From positions 1-64,000 of the forward strand of contig NZ_QODK01000001.1 in assembly GCF_003324485.1 (NCBI RefSeq): a stretch of 64,000 nt of DNA. The letters run 5' to 3'. The translations under genes and the position numbers were made by a program. The notes under the pieces are model-generated. The model made no database searches. It was not told the origin of the DNA and saw only the letters and a program-made list of their open reading frames with translations. Below are positions 33,352 to 42,125 of the stretch, piece by piece. This stretch comes from Cohaesibacter intestini. Its GTDB lineage: Bacteria > Pseudomonadota > Alphaproteobacteria > Rhizobiales > Cohaesibacteraceae. Numbering within the stretch: position 1 is the stretch's first letter; each line of letters begins with the position of its first letter.

Positions 33352-34142
33352 TCCTTCTTGTGACCGTACCACGGTGCCTCAGGGATGAGGAAATCCGCGT
33401 CTTCGGGATAATCGACCTGCGTGAGGTAAAGCCCGGCAGGAGGGGCGACCGGGCCACAGGCGCGGCGGTCGCGGGCTTCCAAAATTTCCGTGATCCATTC
33501 CACCGGCTTGCGGCCTGACCCGACCTCGGCCAGCGAGCCGACGAAAGAGCGGATCTGGTTATGCAGGAACGAGCGCGACATGGCATCGAGATAGACCCAT
33601 TCGCCCTCACGGGAAATGGTCAGCTTCTCCATCGTCCGCCACGGGCTTTTGGCCTGACAGGCAGTGGCACGGAAGGTGGTGAAATCGAAATGACCAATCA
33701 GCTGATTGGCACCCTCCTGCATCAGATCGACATCAATCGGATAGCTATATTGCCACGCCCGTCCCATTTCAAAGGTCAGCGGCGCACGGCGGTTGCAAAT
33801 GCGATAGCGATAATAGCGGCGGGTGGCCATGAAGCGGCTGTCGAACTCACTGGTCACCTTTTCGGCCCCGAGAATGGCGACGCCGGTTTCTTTCAGGAAA
33901 TGATTGAGCGCTTCGCGGACCTTCTGGCTGTGCCAATCACGCTCCAGATCGAAATGGGCAATCTGGCCCGTTGCATGGACACCGGAATCCGTTCGCCCTG
34001 CGCCAAACACGACCACCTGCTCGCGGGTGAATTTGAGCAAAGATTGCTCGATCAATCCCATCACGCTCGGTGCATTATCCTGCCGCTGCCAACCGGAAAA
34101 AGGGCGGCCATCATATTCAATCAGAAGCTTGTAGCGAGGCAT
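33348..34142 (-). CDS. truA: tRNA pseudouridine(38-40) synthase TruA
   Basis: A protein of 264 aa. The catalytic Asp52 lies in G-A-G-R-T-D-S-G-V-H-A, and the family opening Y-D-G-R-P-F-S-G-W-Q-R-Q (10-21) is intact. F-L-H-N-Q-I-R in the C-terminal half is the conserved RNA-contacting motif. It isomerises U38-U40 in the anticodon arm of many tRNAs. It follows fmt with a 1-nt gap, so fmt-truA are co-transcribed. Confidence 0.95.
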   Translation of the reverse strand: MPRYKLLIEYDGRPFSGWQRQDNAPSVMGLIEQSLLKFTREQVVVFGAGRTDSGVHATGQIAHFDLERDWHSQKVREALNHFLKETGVAILGAEKVTSEFDSRFMATRRYYRYRICNRRAPLTFEMGRAWQYSYPIDVDLMQEGANQLIGHFDFTTFRATACQAKSPWRTMEKLTISREGEWVYLDAMSRSFLHNQIRSFVGSLAEVGSGRKPVEWITEILEARDRRACGPVAPPAGLYLTQVDYPEDADFLIPEAPWYGHKKD

Positions 34143-34143
34143 C

Positions 34144-35073
34144 CTAGCCGATCACCTCGCCGACCTTCAGATCCGCCCCACGCTGGAAATCATCTGCCTT
34201 CATCGCACCCTTGCCCGCCCGTTGCAACTCGACCAGACGGATAGCACCGTCACCGCAAGCAACCGTCATGCCATCGCCCAGCAGGGTGCCGGGCGCACCT
34301 TGCCCTTCGGCCAGCTCAGATCGGAGGATTTTCACCCGCTGGGCCTTGCCGCGGATGGTCATTTCGCACCACGCACCGGGGAATGGCGACAGACCGCGGA
34401 TCTTGTTGTGGATCTCGGATGCCGGGCTGGCAAAATCGATCCGCGCCTCGGCCTTGTCGATCTTTTTGGCGTAGGTGACGCCTTCCTCAGGCTGCGGCTG
34501 CGAGCCAAGGGAGCCACGGGACAGGGCCGCCAAGGCACGGACCATCAGGTCAGCACCAAGCACCATCATCCGGTCATGGAGGTCTTGGGCGGTCATGGTG
34601 TTCGTGATGGCAATGGTCTCGGACATGGCAATGTCGCCGGTATCGAGCCCTTCATCCATGCGCATCACCTGCACACCGGTTTCAGCATCCCCTGCCATGA
34701 TGGCCCGCTGGATGGGGGCCGCGCCGCGCCAACGAGGCAGCAGCGAGCCATGCAGATTGAGGCACCCCTCAACCGGCGCATCCAGAATCGCTTTGGGCAG
34801 CAGCAGGCCATAGGCGACGACCACCGCAACATCGGCATCAAGGGCACGGAATTTTTCCTGCTCTTCTTCCGATTTCAGCGAGGTGGGGGTGAAAACCGGC
34901 AGGCCAAGCAAAGAAGCCTTTTCATGCACCGGGCTCTTGCGTTCATCCATGCCACGACCGGCGGGACGCGGCGGCTGGCTGTAAACCGCAACCACGTCGT
35001 GGCCCTGCCCGACAATTTCCATCAGGGTCGGAACCGCAAAATCCGGGGTTCCCATGAAGATGACACGCACCAT
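34144..35073 (-). CDS. fmt: Methionyl-tRNA formyltransferase
   Basis: A protein of 309 aa. The N-terminal formyltransferase domain has [10 protein letters not shown] and the catalytic region [16 protein letters not shown], then R-M-D-E-G-L-D-T-G. The C-terminal tRNA-binding barrel is about 205-300. It formylates initiator Met-tRNA with 10-formyl-THF. Peptide deformylase, which removes the formyl group later, is encoded immediately upstream in the same direction. Confidence 0.96.
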   Translation of the reverse strand: MVRVIFMGTPDFAVPTLMEIVGQGHDVVAVYSQPPRPAGRGMDERKSPVHEKASLLGLPVFTPTSLKSEEEQEKFRALDADVAVVVAYGLLLPKAILDAPVEGCLNLHGSLLPRWRGAAPIQRAIMAGDAETGVQVMRMDEGLDTGDIAMSETIAITNTMTAQDLHDRMMVLGADLMVRALAALSRGSLGSQPQPEEGVTYAKKIDKAEARIDFASPASEIHNKIRGLSPFPGAWCEMTIRGKAQRVKILRSELAEGQGAPGTLLGDGMTVACGDGAIRLVELQRAGKGAMKADDFQRGADLKVGEVIG

Positions 35074-35150
35074 GATTGATCCTTGCTTCTGGTCTTGGCG
35101 CCTTTCGCCCGGGGCGATGACAGCGCAATGGGCATTTCAGCGCAAGCGCC

Positions 35151-35678
35151 TTAAAGTATGCCCTGCTTTTCCTGCTGCTTGGCAAGTTTGGCGAATTTCT
35201 TGATCACCCGGTCGCGACGCAGTTTCGAGATATAGTCAATGAAGAGCGCACCATTCAGATGGTCGAATTCATGCTGGACGCAGGTGGCCAACAAGCCATC
35301 GCAATGCATTTCCTGATCCTTGCCAAACTGATCCATATAGCGGATCTTGATCTCGGCGGGACGCTCGACCTCGGCGTAATATTCCGGGATCGACAGGCAG
35401 CCTTCTTCATAGGTGCTGATCTCTTCCGATTTCCAGATGATTTCCGGGTTGATGAAGCAGAGCGGCTTCTTGTCGTCGCCTTCCTTGGCACAGTCGACGG
35501 TGAAGAGCCGTCTTGTCACACCAACCTGCACGCCCGCCAGACCAATGCCCGGTGCGTCATACATGGTTTCAAACATGTTTTCGACAAGGCGTCGAAGGTC
35601 ATCATCGACGCGCTCGATGGGAGCCGATTGCTCGCGCAGGATCGGGTCCGGCAATTTTACGATATCCATTACAGCCAT
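35151..35678 (-). CDS. def: Peptide deformylase
   Basis: A protein of 175 aa with the three deformylase motifs: G-I-G-L-A-G-V-Q (motif 1; the usual G-x-G-L-A-A-x-Q has Ala where this has Gly), E-E-G-C-L-S-I-P (motif 2, metal-ligand Cys) and Q-H-E-F-D-H (motif 3, two His and catalytic Glu). It removes the formyl group from nascent proteins. Start choice is uncertain among Mets at 35714, 35678 and 35669; none has a good ribosome site, and I take the middle one. Confidence 0.93.
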   Translation of the reverse strand: MAVMDIVKLPDPILREQSAPIERVDDDLRRLVENMFETMYDAPGIGLAGVQVGVTRRLFTVDCAKEGDDKKPLCFINPEIIWKSEEISTYEEGCLSIPEYYAEVERPAEIKIRYMDQFGKDQEMHCDGLLATCVQHEFDHLNGALFIDYISKLRRDRVIKKFAKLAKQQEKQGIL

Positions 35679-35834
35679 GGGAGGTGATGTAAGGCCTGGC
35701 ATGGCTGGCGTCAATCACAAACAGGGCCAATCGGGCCGATTTCCGGGGGTTTTGTCGAAAAGGAGGAGGCGGTGTCCGACTGCCGTGTTCTCTTTTTGTT
35801 TCTGACACTGACGAATCGATCTATAGTGCGCGGC

Positions 35835-37184
35835 ATGAATGAGATCGCGATCACCATTGGCCAGCATGGCTTTACCCTGTTTGACCTGCTTCTTGGCGCC
35901 ATCGGCCTTTTGGGGTTGATGCTTGTGTGGGTGCTGATATCAGTCCAAAAGCAGTCCCGCGAGCGCGATGATGCGTTTGCCGAAGCGCGGGCGCAACGGG
36001 CACAGGTGGAAGAACTGACACGGCTGCAGACCGAGATGACCGGACGCATGCAGACCATGTCGGAGATCTTTTCCTCCCGCCAGAGTGAAATGGCCCAAGC
36101 CCTGACCAACCGGATGGACGGCATGGGCCATCGCCTGACCCAGACCGTCTCCAAGAGCCTGACCGACAGCCAGAAGGCGACCGGGGACGATTTGCGGGCC
36201 CTGCATGAAAGGTTGGCAGTGATCGACAAGGCACAGGGCAACATCACCGAACTGTCGGGCCGGGTGGTCGAGTTGCAACAGATCCTTGCCAACAAGCAGA
36301 CCCGAGGCACCTTCGGACAGGGGCGGATGGAGGCCATCATCGAGGATGCCCTGCCGCCTCACGCCTATGATTTCCAATATACCTTGTCCAACAACAACCG
36401 CCCCGATTGCGTCATTCACATCCCGAATGACGCGGCCGTTCTGGTGATTGATGCCAAATTTCCGCTCGAGGGCTGGAGCGCCGTAAAGGATGCTCAAAAT
36501 CCGGACGAGGACAAGCAAGCCCGGACACGCTTTCGCAACGACGTCAAGAAACACATCAAGGACATTGCCGAGCGCTATTTTCTGGTTGGCGAGACGCAGG
36601 ATACGGCCTTCATGTTTGTGCCGTCCGAGAGTCTGTTTGCCGATCTGCATGAGCAGTTCGAAGATATTGTCCAGCTGGCGCATCGCAGCCGGGTGGTGAT
36701 TGTGTCGCCCTCTTTGTTGACCCTGTCGATCCAGGTGGTGCAATCGGTGCTGAAAGATGCCCGGATGCGCGAGCAGGCCCATATCATCCAGCGGGAAGTG
36801 GCGCTTTTGATGGAAGATGTCGCCCGGCTTGATGATCGGGTGTCCAAGCTGCAAAGCCATTTTGGCCAGTCCCAGAAGGACATCGACCAGATCCTCACCT
36901 CGACCGGCAAGATCGTCAAACGGGGTCGCCGGATCGAGGATATCGATGTCAGCGAAGCCGAACTGGCGATCCGCGAAGGGCAACATGCCCCTCAAGCCGA
37001 CGCGGCCGACGCAACGGCTGCATCCGCCCCGACTGCCGAGCCGCACCCTCAAGAGACTGCTGGTTCGCCTCAGCCACGCCGCCCCTTTGGCATCGCATCA
37101 CCGGACAAGCCGCGCGAGAACGACCCAACCGAAGCCCAGATCGAGGCGCGGATGGCCTCTCTGTTTCATATGGATGATCGCTGA
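35835..37184 (+). CDS. rmuC: RmuC-family DNA recombination protein
   Basis: A protein of 449 aa. One N-terminal membrane segment (about 12-35) leads into a long coiled coil (about 38-150), then the RmuC nuclease-like core (about 165-365) with D-C-V-I-H-I-P … V-L-V-I-D-A-K-F-P-L-E, the PD-(D/E)xK-like strand. The last 75 residues are Pro/Ala-rich and low in complexity. RmuC limits rearrangements at inverted repeats in E. coli. A GTG at 35772 with a much better ribosome site (AGGAGGAGG) would add 21 residues; I kept the ATG because its N-terminus looks more family-like. Confidence 0.87.
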   Translation: MNEIAITIGQHGFTLFDLLLGAIGLLGLMLVWVLISVQKQSRERDDAFAEARAQRAQVEELTRLQTEMTGRMQTMSEIFSSRQSEMAQALTNRMDGMGHRLTQTVSKSLTDSQKATGDDLRALHERLAVIDKAQGNITELSGRVVELQQILANKQTRGTFGQGRMEAIIEDALPPHAYDFQYTLSNNNRPDCVIHIPNDAAVLVIDAKFPLEGWSAVKDAQNPDEDKQARTRFRNDVKKHIKDIAERYFLVGETQDTAFMFVPSESLFADLHEQFEDIVQLAHRSRVVIVSPSLLTLSIQVVQSVLKDARMREQAHIIQREVALLMEDVARLDDRVSKLQSHFGQSQKDIDQILTSTGKIVKRGRRIEDIDVSEAELAIREGQHAPQADAADATAASAPTAEPHPQETAGSPQPRRPFGIASPDKPRENDPTEAQIEARMASLFHMDDR

Positions 37185-37302
37185 TTGCTTGCCGGTCTCA
37201 CCGGACGGTGGGCTGCCCATGACCGCTGGCTCAGTCATCAAACTGCAACACCCCTTGCTTATCTATCTTTGCTCTCCCTCTTCCCTCAATCAGAGGCGTT
37301 CC

Positions 37303-38016
37303 ATGACCCTGTCCTCCCTGCCTAAAGAGCTGCATTTTTTCTCGTCCACGCTCAGCCAAACGCCGTTGCGCCATATGGGCATCCGGCACACAACAGATGG
37401 TGTCTTTCTGAAAGAACCGGGCAACACGATCGTGTGTCACTTGGTCAAGGATTCTCTCTCTGCCAAAGCCGTGCTCGATGCGCGCACCCGCATGCAGTCG
37501 CTGCCAGAGGCTGAGAAGCTTGCCTATACCGCGGTAAGCAGTCTGCATATGACGCTGTTTCAAGGCATCATCGAAGGGCGCCGGGCGCTGCCTTATTGGC
37601 CGGAGGATCTGGCCCTTGATACGCCGATCGACGCGATGACCAAGGCCTATATCGAGCGGCTCGACGGTTTTGAAGCGCCGGGTCGTTTCAAGGTGGAAGT
37701 CATCGGTGCGACGCCCAATGGCCTCACGGTGGCAGGTGTCACAGAAAAGGACCGGCAGGGGATGACCGTCTGGCGTGACGAGCTGGCCGATATTTTCGGC
37801 TATCGCCATCCTGATCACGAGACCTATATGTTCCACATCACCTTTGCCTATCTGCTCGAGCGCTTCAGCGATGAAGCGATGCTGACATGGGAAAAGGCTT
37901 TGAAGGAAATTGTCGAGGATCTACGCGAGGCCGCGCCGATCATCGAACTGGCAGCGCCTGCCTTCTGTTCGTTTGAAGACATGAACCATTTCGAAGAATT
38001 GGTTGTGCTGAAATAG
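37303..38016 (+). CDS. DUF1868 (2H phosphoesterase-like) protein
   Basis: A protein of 237 aa. The DUF1868 opening G-V-F-L-K-E-P-G-N-T-I-V-C-H-L (about 34-48) is present. The two H-x-T/S-type motifs of a 2H phosphoesterase fold are S-L-H-M-T-L-F-Q-G (about 81-89) and M-F-H-I-T-F-A-Y (about 180-187). Such proteins hydrolyse cyclic phosphodiesters of nucleotides or RNA, but no substrate is known for this group. AGAGG stands before the ATG. It converges on recR with a 3-nt gap. Confidence 0.85.
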   Translation: MTLSSLPKELHFFSSTLSQTPLRHMGIRHTTDGVFLKEPGNTIVCHLVKDSLSAKAVLDARTRMQSLPEAEKLAYTAVSSLHMTLFQGIIEGRRALPYWPEDLALDTPIDAMTKAYIERLDGFEAPGRFKVEVIGATPNGLTVAGVTEKDRQGMTVWRDELADIFGYRHPDHETYMFHITFAYLLERFSDEAMLTWEKALKEIVEDLREAAPIIELAAPAFCSFEDMNHFEELVVLK

Positions 38017-38019
38017 ATC

Positions 38020-38664
38020 TCAGCCGAACGCCTTGCGGCTGCGGATGGCCTGCAACAGGGTGCCTTCATCGAGATAATCCAGCTCGCCGCCAATGGGTAC
38101 ACCATGGGCGAGCTGGGAGATGGTCACTGGCTCGAAGCTCGGGTCGGCGGCTTGCATGGCTTTGGCCTGAGCCTGCAATTGATCGGTGATATAGTGGGCC
38201 GTGGTCTGGCCTTCAACGGTGGCATTGACACCGAGAATGATCTCCCTGATTTCACCCTTGGCGGTGCGGGCCAGCAGACCGGCAATGTTGAGATCATCCG
38301 GGCCAACGCCATCAAGCGGCGACAGGGTGCCGCCAAGCACATGATAGCCGGCATTGATCACCGAGGCGCGTTCGAGCGCCCAGAGGTCGGAGACATCCTC
38401 GACCACCACCAGCAGCGACGGGTCGCGGCGTGTGTCGGTGCAAATGGTGCAAGGGCTGGCACTGTCGATGTTGCCGCAGGTCTCGCAAACCTGCACCTTC
38501 TCGACCGCTTCGGCCATGGCGGCGGACAGAGGGACGAGGAGCTGTTCCTTGTTCTTGATCAGATGCAAAGCCACACGACGGGCCGAGCGCGGCCCCAATC
38601 CCGGCAACCGCGAAAGCAATTTGATCAGCGCCTCAATTTCCGGGCCAGCCATCGATTTTGCCAT
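38020..38664 (-). CDS. recR: Recombination mediator protein RecR
   Basis: A protein of 214 aa. A helix-hairpin-helix opening ([11 protein letters not shown]) is followed by a four-Cys zinc finger (C-E-T-C-G … C-T-I-C), then the TOPRIM domain with [13 protein letters not shown] and the conserved [15 protein letters not shown]. RecR with RecF/RecO loads RecA at gaps. It closes the dnaX-ybaB-recR cluster, the usual arrangement in bacteria. Confidence 0.95.
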   Translation of the reverse strand: MAKSMAGPEIEALIKLLSRLPGLGPRSARRVALHLIKNKEQLLVPLSAAMAEAVEKVQVCETCGNIDSASPCTICTDTRRDPSLLVVVEDVSDLWALERASVINAGYHVLGGTLSPLDGVGPDDLNIAGLLARTAKGEIREIILGVNATVEGQTTAHYITDQLQAQAKAMQAADPSFEPVTISQLAHGVPIGGELDYLDEGTLLQAIRSRKAFG

Positions 38665-38771
38665 TGTCGTCTCTTCTCGTCTTAAGCCGCACAATGCGGG
38701 CAAATGATCATGCTTTGTTGGCGATGGCGGCAGCGGCGGCCGCCATGGCGGCAGCGCCGGTTTTGTGAGTG

Positions 38772-38797
38772 TTTCTGACCGCCTCTGCGGTCAGAAA
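38772..38797. repeat. Perfect hairpin over the ybaB stop codon
   Basis: The 11-bp arms TTTCTGACCGC (38772-38782) and GCGGTCAGAAA (38787-38797) are complementary with a 4-nt loop, and the ybaB stop (38791-38793) lies inside the stem. There is no T-run on the minus strand, so it may be an mRNA-stability or partial termination structure between ybaB and recR. Confidence 0.65.
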
Positions 38798-39120
38798 GGC
38801 AGCTTCATGCCTGCAGGCAAGCCAAGATCACCTGTCATTTTCTGCATTTCTTCCTGCATGGCGGCTTCGACCTTGGCTTTGGCGTCATTGTGGGCTGCCA
38901 TGATCAGATCTTCGAGAATTTCCGCATCGTCCGGGTTGATCATCGATGGATCGATGGAGATGGCGACGATTTCGCCCTTGCCGGACAAGGTCACCTTGAC
39001 CATGTCGCCACCGGAGACACCGGTTGCCTGCATCTGGGCCACTTCTTCCTGCATCTGGGCCATCTTGGCCTGCATTTCCTTGGCCTTCTTCATCATTTTC
39101 ATCATATCCATGATGGTCAT
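38791..39120 (-). CDS. YbaB/EbfC nucleoid-associated protein
   Basis: A protein of 109 aa, normal for the family. An N-terminal helix rich in Met and Lys ([18 protein letters not shown]) precedes the central beta-sheet with [17 protein letters not shown]. The C-terminal helix holds L-I-M-A-A-H-N-D-A. It binds DNA as a dimer in the nucleoid. It lies between dnaX and recR, its standard position. Confidence 0.94.
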   Translation of the reverse strand: MTIMDMMKMMKKAKEMQAKMAQMQEEVAQMQATGVSGGDMVKVTLSGKGEIVAISIDPSMINPDDAEILEDLIMAAHNDAKAKVEAAMQEEMQKMTGDLGLPAGMKLPF

Positions 39121-39291
39121 CCTCGTCGTTTGTCGTTGGGCGATCGCCTCGGCTTGTCCCGAAGAGTCGAGACAGGGACGGATCGCATATATCGGCTTCT
39201 GCCGCCGGTTATTTCAGAAAGCCGCTTTCAAAAAAAGCCGGATAAAGGTCTGTCTGGATAAGTGGCCATCGATGGCCCTGCCTGCAAGGGG

Positions 39292-41283
39292 CTAGTCGTC
39301 AAAGCCAAGCTCGGACCCGTCATCAAGCGCAAAGACCATGGCATCCTCATCCTCGTCTGCCGGGTCTTCGATAACCGGCGCGAGGAATTCTTCTTCAAAA
39401 TCGCGATGGATGCGGACGTCGACCACTTTGGAACCGGGGAAAGCCTTGCGCACCGCTTCGACCAGCGGATGTTGGTCGGCGGCTTCGCGGACTTCGCGCT
39501 CGCGCTCTTCCTTGCGCTCGGAGAGGGTGGCTCCGCCCCCTTCATTGGCCAGATCCACATGCCAGCGATCACCGGTCCATTCACTGAGTTTGCGACCGAT
39601 TTTCGATTGGAAGCCTTCGCTGTCGAAACCATCATAGGCAATGACCAGATGGCCCGGTTCGACCGAGACAGGCCGCACGGCGCTTTCCAATTGCAGCTTC
39701 AAAGCAATGTCACGATTTTTGTGAGCCAGCGCCACGATCTGCTCAAAGCGGGTGATGACCGGTTTGACCGATTGATTGCTTGGCTGCGGGCGGGTGGCGT
39801 CGGCCGCTTGCGGGCTGCGGGCTGCCAATTGCTTCTCGCTCTGGCTGGCAACCAGACGCAGGTTGGCCCTGTCGTCTCGGTCCTCCCTGTCTTCCTTGAT
39901 CGGCTCGACATGCCCCATTGGCATGGCAGCGGGTGTGGTCGCGGTGCCAGCCCCCGCATGCATCGCGGTTGGGGCACCAGTTCCGCCATTATTCCCATAG
40001 GGTGGCGGATCACTCGGTGTAGCACGGGCCTCTGATTCAGCCGGCAGACGGGCATCTGGCGGGGTGGATGGGCCCGACCCTGCGCCTGATGGCATTGGCG
40101 GGCGGTAATCCTTGTTGGTCAACATCTTGAGCGCTTCATCCGGGCTTGGCAGATCGGCGACATAAGCAAGACGCACCAGCACCATCTCGGCAGAAGCCAG
40201 CGGACGCGGCGAGGATTGCACTTCGGTCAGCCCTTTGAGCAGCATTTGCCAAGCGCGCGAGAGAACCCGCACGGAAAGCTGGGAGGCGAAATCGCGCCCG
40301 CGTTTCTTTTCCGCCTCGGTTGCGGCCGCATCGGAATTGGCATCCGGGGTCAGCTTCAGCCTTGTGACCAGATGGACAAAGTCGGCCAGATCGGACAAAG
40401 CCACCGCCGGTTCAGCGCCGATATCATATTGAGCTTTCAGTTCCTCCAAAGCAGTGGCGATATCGCCCTTCATCACCGCTTCGAACAGATCAATCACCCG
40501 GGCACGGTCAGCAAGACCGAGCATCTGGCGGGTGGTCTCAGAGGTGATTTTTCCTGCGCCATGGGAAATGGCCTGATCGAGCAGAGAGAGCGAGTCGCGG
40601 GCCGAGCCTTCGCCAGCCCGGGCGATCATCTGCAGCGCATCATCCTCGATGTCGACCTGCTCTTTTTCGCAGATCCCCTTCATATAGGCGGCCATCTCGG
40701 CTGCATCGATGCGGCGCAAATCAAACCGCTGACAGCGGGAGAGGACCGTCACCGGCACCTTGCGGATTTCGGTGGTCGCGAAGATGAATTTCACGTGCTC
40801 GGGCGGCTCTTCCAGCGTCTTCAACAGGCCGTTGAAGGCGGCGGTGGAGAGCATATGCACCTCATCGATGATATAGACTTTGTAGCGGGCGCTGACCGGC
40901 TTGTAGCGGACCGCTTCGATGATCTCGCGGATGTCATTGATCGAGGTGTGAGAGGCGGCGTCCATTTCCATGATGTCGACATGGCGGCCTTCCATGATGG
41001 CCTGACAATGGGAACCCATTTCTTTCATGTCGATGGTCGGCTGATCGATCTCGCCGGGAATTTCATAATTCAGCGCCCGGGCCAGAATGCGGGCCGTGGT
41101 GGTTTTGCCCACCCCGCGCACCCCGGTCATCATATAGGCCTGCGCAATGCGGCCGGTCGAAAAAGCATTGGTCAGGGTTCGGATCATCGGATCCTGACCG
41201 ATCATGTCATCAAAGTTCGCGGGGCGGTATTTGCGCGCTAGAACGCGATAGCCCTGATCTGACTGATGATCCGCAATGCTCAT
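39292..41283 (-). CDS. dnaX: DNA polymerase III subunits gamma and tau
   Basis: A protein of 663 aa. Walker A is G-V-R-G-V-G-K-T-T (about 54-62), Walker B/DExx is Y-I-I-D-E-V-H-M-L-S (about 136-145), and sensor 1 (F-A-T-T-E) and the lid follow. The AAA+ core ends near 280, domain III near 400; then comes a Pro/Gly/Ala-rich linker (about 405-500) and the tau C-terminal domain (about 515-660). The zinc-binding cluster normally C-x8-C-x2-C-x2-C before D-A-A-S-H is reduced to a single Cys (G-S-H-C-Q-A-I). This is the clamp-loader motor of the replisome. Confidence 0.96.
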   Translation of the reverse strand: MSIADHQSDQGYRVLARKYRPANFDDMIGQDPMIRTLTNAFSTGRIAQAYMMTGVRGVGKTTTARILARALNYEIPGEIDQPTIDMKEMGSHCQAIMEGRHVDIMEMDAASHTSINDIREIIEAVRYKPVSARYKVYIIDEVHMLSTAAFNGLLKTLEEPPEHVKFIFATTEIRKVPVTVLSRCQRFDLRRIDAAEMAAYMKGICEKEQVDIEDDALQMIARAGEGSARDSLSLLDQAISHGAGKITSETTRQMLGLADRARVIDLFEAVMKGDIATALEELKAQYDIGAEPAVALSDLADFVHLVTRLKLTPDANSDAAATEAEKKRGRDFASQLSVRVLSRAWQMLLKGLTEVQSSPRPLASAEMVLVRLAYVADLPSPDEALKMLTNKDYRPPMPSGAGSGPSTPPDARLPAESEARATPSDPPPYGNNGGTGAPTAMHAGAGTATTPAAMPMGHVEPIKEDREDRDDRANLRLVASQSEKQLAARSPQAADATRPQPSNQSVKPVITRFEQIVALAHKNRDIALKLQLESAVRPVSVEPGHLVIAYDGFDSEGFQSKIGRKLSEWTGDRWHVDLANEGGGATLSERKEEREREVREAADQHPLVEAVRKAFPGSKVVDVRIHRDFEEEFLAPVIEDPADEDEDAMVFALDDGSELGFDD

Positions 41284-41450
41284 AAAGCTGTCCTGACCTA
41301 AAAAGCTGAGATTCTGTCCCTATCCATAGCAGAGGAGGCGCAAGCCCGTCACCTGTCTTGTGGCATACGGGGACGATCTGTTGACAGGCAGCAGGGCGCA
41401 CAAAAGCACTGGCTGGAACAGCGGCTTGGATAAATTTTCTGGGAATAAGT

Positions 41451-41546
41451 GGAAGGCTGAACAGATGACCCGCTCTGGACTCGTTGGGGCTGCTTCCTTC
41501 CGGACCTGACCCGATTGGCGAGGGGAACGTCCATTGCCAACCTTCC
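41451..41546 (-). ncRNA. ffs: Signal recognition particle RNA (4.5S-like, small SRP RNA)
   Basis: The minus strand carries the diagnostic SRP loop GGTCAGGTCCGGAAGGAAGC followed by AGCC, the Ffh-binding tetraloop (GGAA) and asymmetric internal loop. The ends close by GGAAGGTTG pairing with CAGCCTTCC, giving a rod of about 96 nt. It binds Ffh to target membrane proteins co-translationally. It lies about 170 nt upstream of dnaX on the same strand and has its own promoter. Confidence 0.93.
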
Positions 41547-41553
41547 GTCTGTT

Positions 41554-41582
41554 CATATGTCACTTGTTGCATGCTAAAGCAA
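41554..41582 (-). promoter_or_regulatory. Sigma-70-type promoter for SRP RNA
   Basis: On the minus strand, TTGCTT (-35, 41577-41582) and CATATG (-10, 41554-41559) are separated by exactly 17 bp. The predicted RNA 5' end follows about 7 nt after the -10 element. Confidence 0.6.
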
Positions 41583-41622
41583 GGGGCATAGTCGATTCAT
41601 TTTGCAAAACTGGAGCATTGGT

Positions 41623-42039
41623 ATGAGCCAATTCACACTTGATCCCCAACTTGGCGCCGACAGTCTGCCTTTGCTCGAACTTGATCTGTGCACCCTGCGG
41701 GTGATGAATGATGCGACCTATCCATGGATATTGATGGTACCAAAGCAAGCGGGCCTTGCGGAGCTGATCGACTTATCGATCGAGGATCAGCATCGATTGA
41801 CCGACGAAATCCGGGTCGTTTCCAAGGCGCTGCAAGCGGTGACCAAGTGCGACAAGCTGAATGTCGCAGCCCTTGGCAATATGGTGCGCCAACTCCATAT
41901 CCATGTGATTGCCCGCTTTGAAGGGGATGCAGCCTGGCCCGGCCCGGTCTGGGGCAAGGTGCCAGCGGTGGCTTATGATGAAATGGACGGCAATGCCTTG
42001 ATTGCTGACATGAAGAGAGCCATCATGGCAGAGCTTTAA
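41623..42039 (+). CDS. HIT family nucleotide hydrolase
   Basis: A protein of 138 aa. The histidine triad is Q-L-H-I-H-V-I-A-R (about 92-100). It reads H-x-H-x-V, shorter than the canonical H-x-H-x-H of Hint/Fhit, with the third His position occupied by another residue. N-V-A-A-L-G-N and P-W-I-L-M-V-P are typical HIT strands. It probably hydrolyses a nucleoside phosphoramidate or dinucleotide, if active. GGAG stands 7 nt before the ATG. It runs divergent from the SRP RNA. Confidence 0.85.
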   Translation: MSQFTLDPQLGADSLPLLELDLCTLRVMNDATYPWILMVPKQAGLAELIDLSIEDQHRLTDEIRVVSKALQAVTKCDKLNVAALGNMVRQLHIHVIARFEGDAAWPGPVWGKVPAVAYDEMDGNALIADMKRAIMAEL

Positions 42040-42125
42040 GCCGTTTCTGGCTTTGCCCTGCCCTCCTCTTGTTTGCCTCCCCTTTTTTGACCAAAACTTC
42101 TATTGAAGACCCAACGGAGTTGACC

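Noticed and set aside
40216-41241. 341-codon plus-strand open frame over dnaX
   Set aside because: Antisense shadow of the AAA+ core of DnaX; long only because of codon bias.
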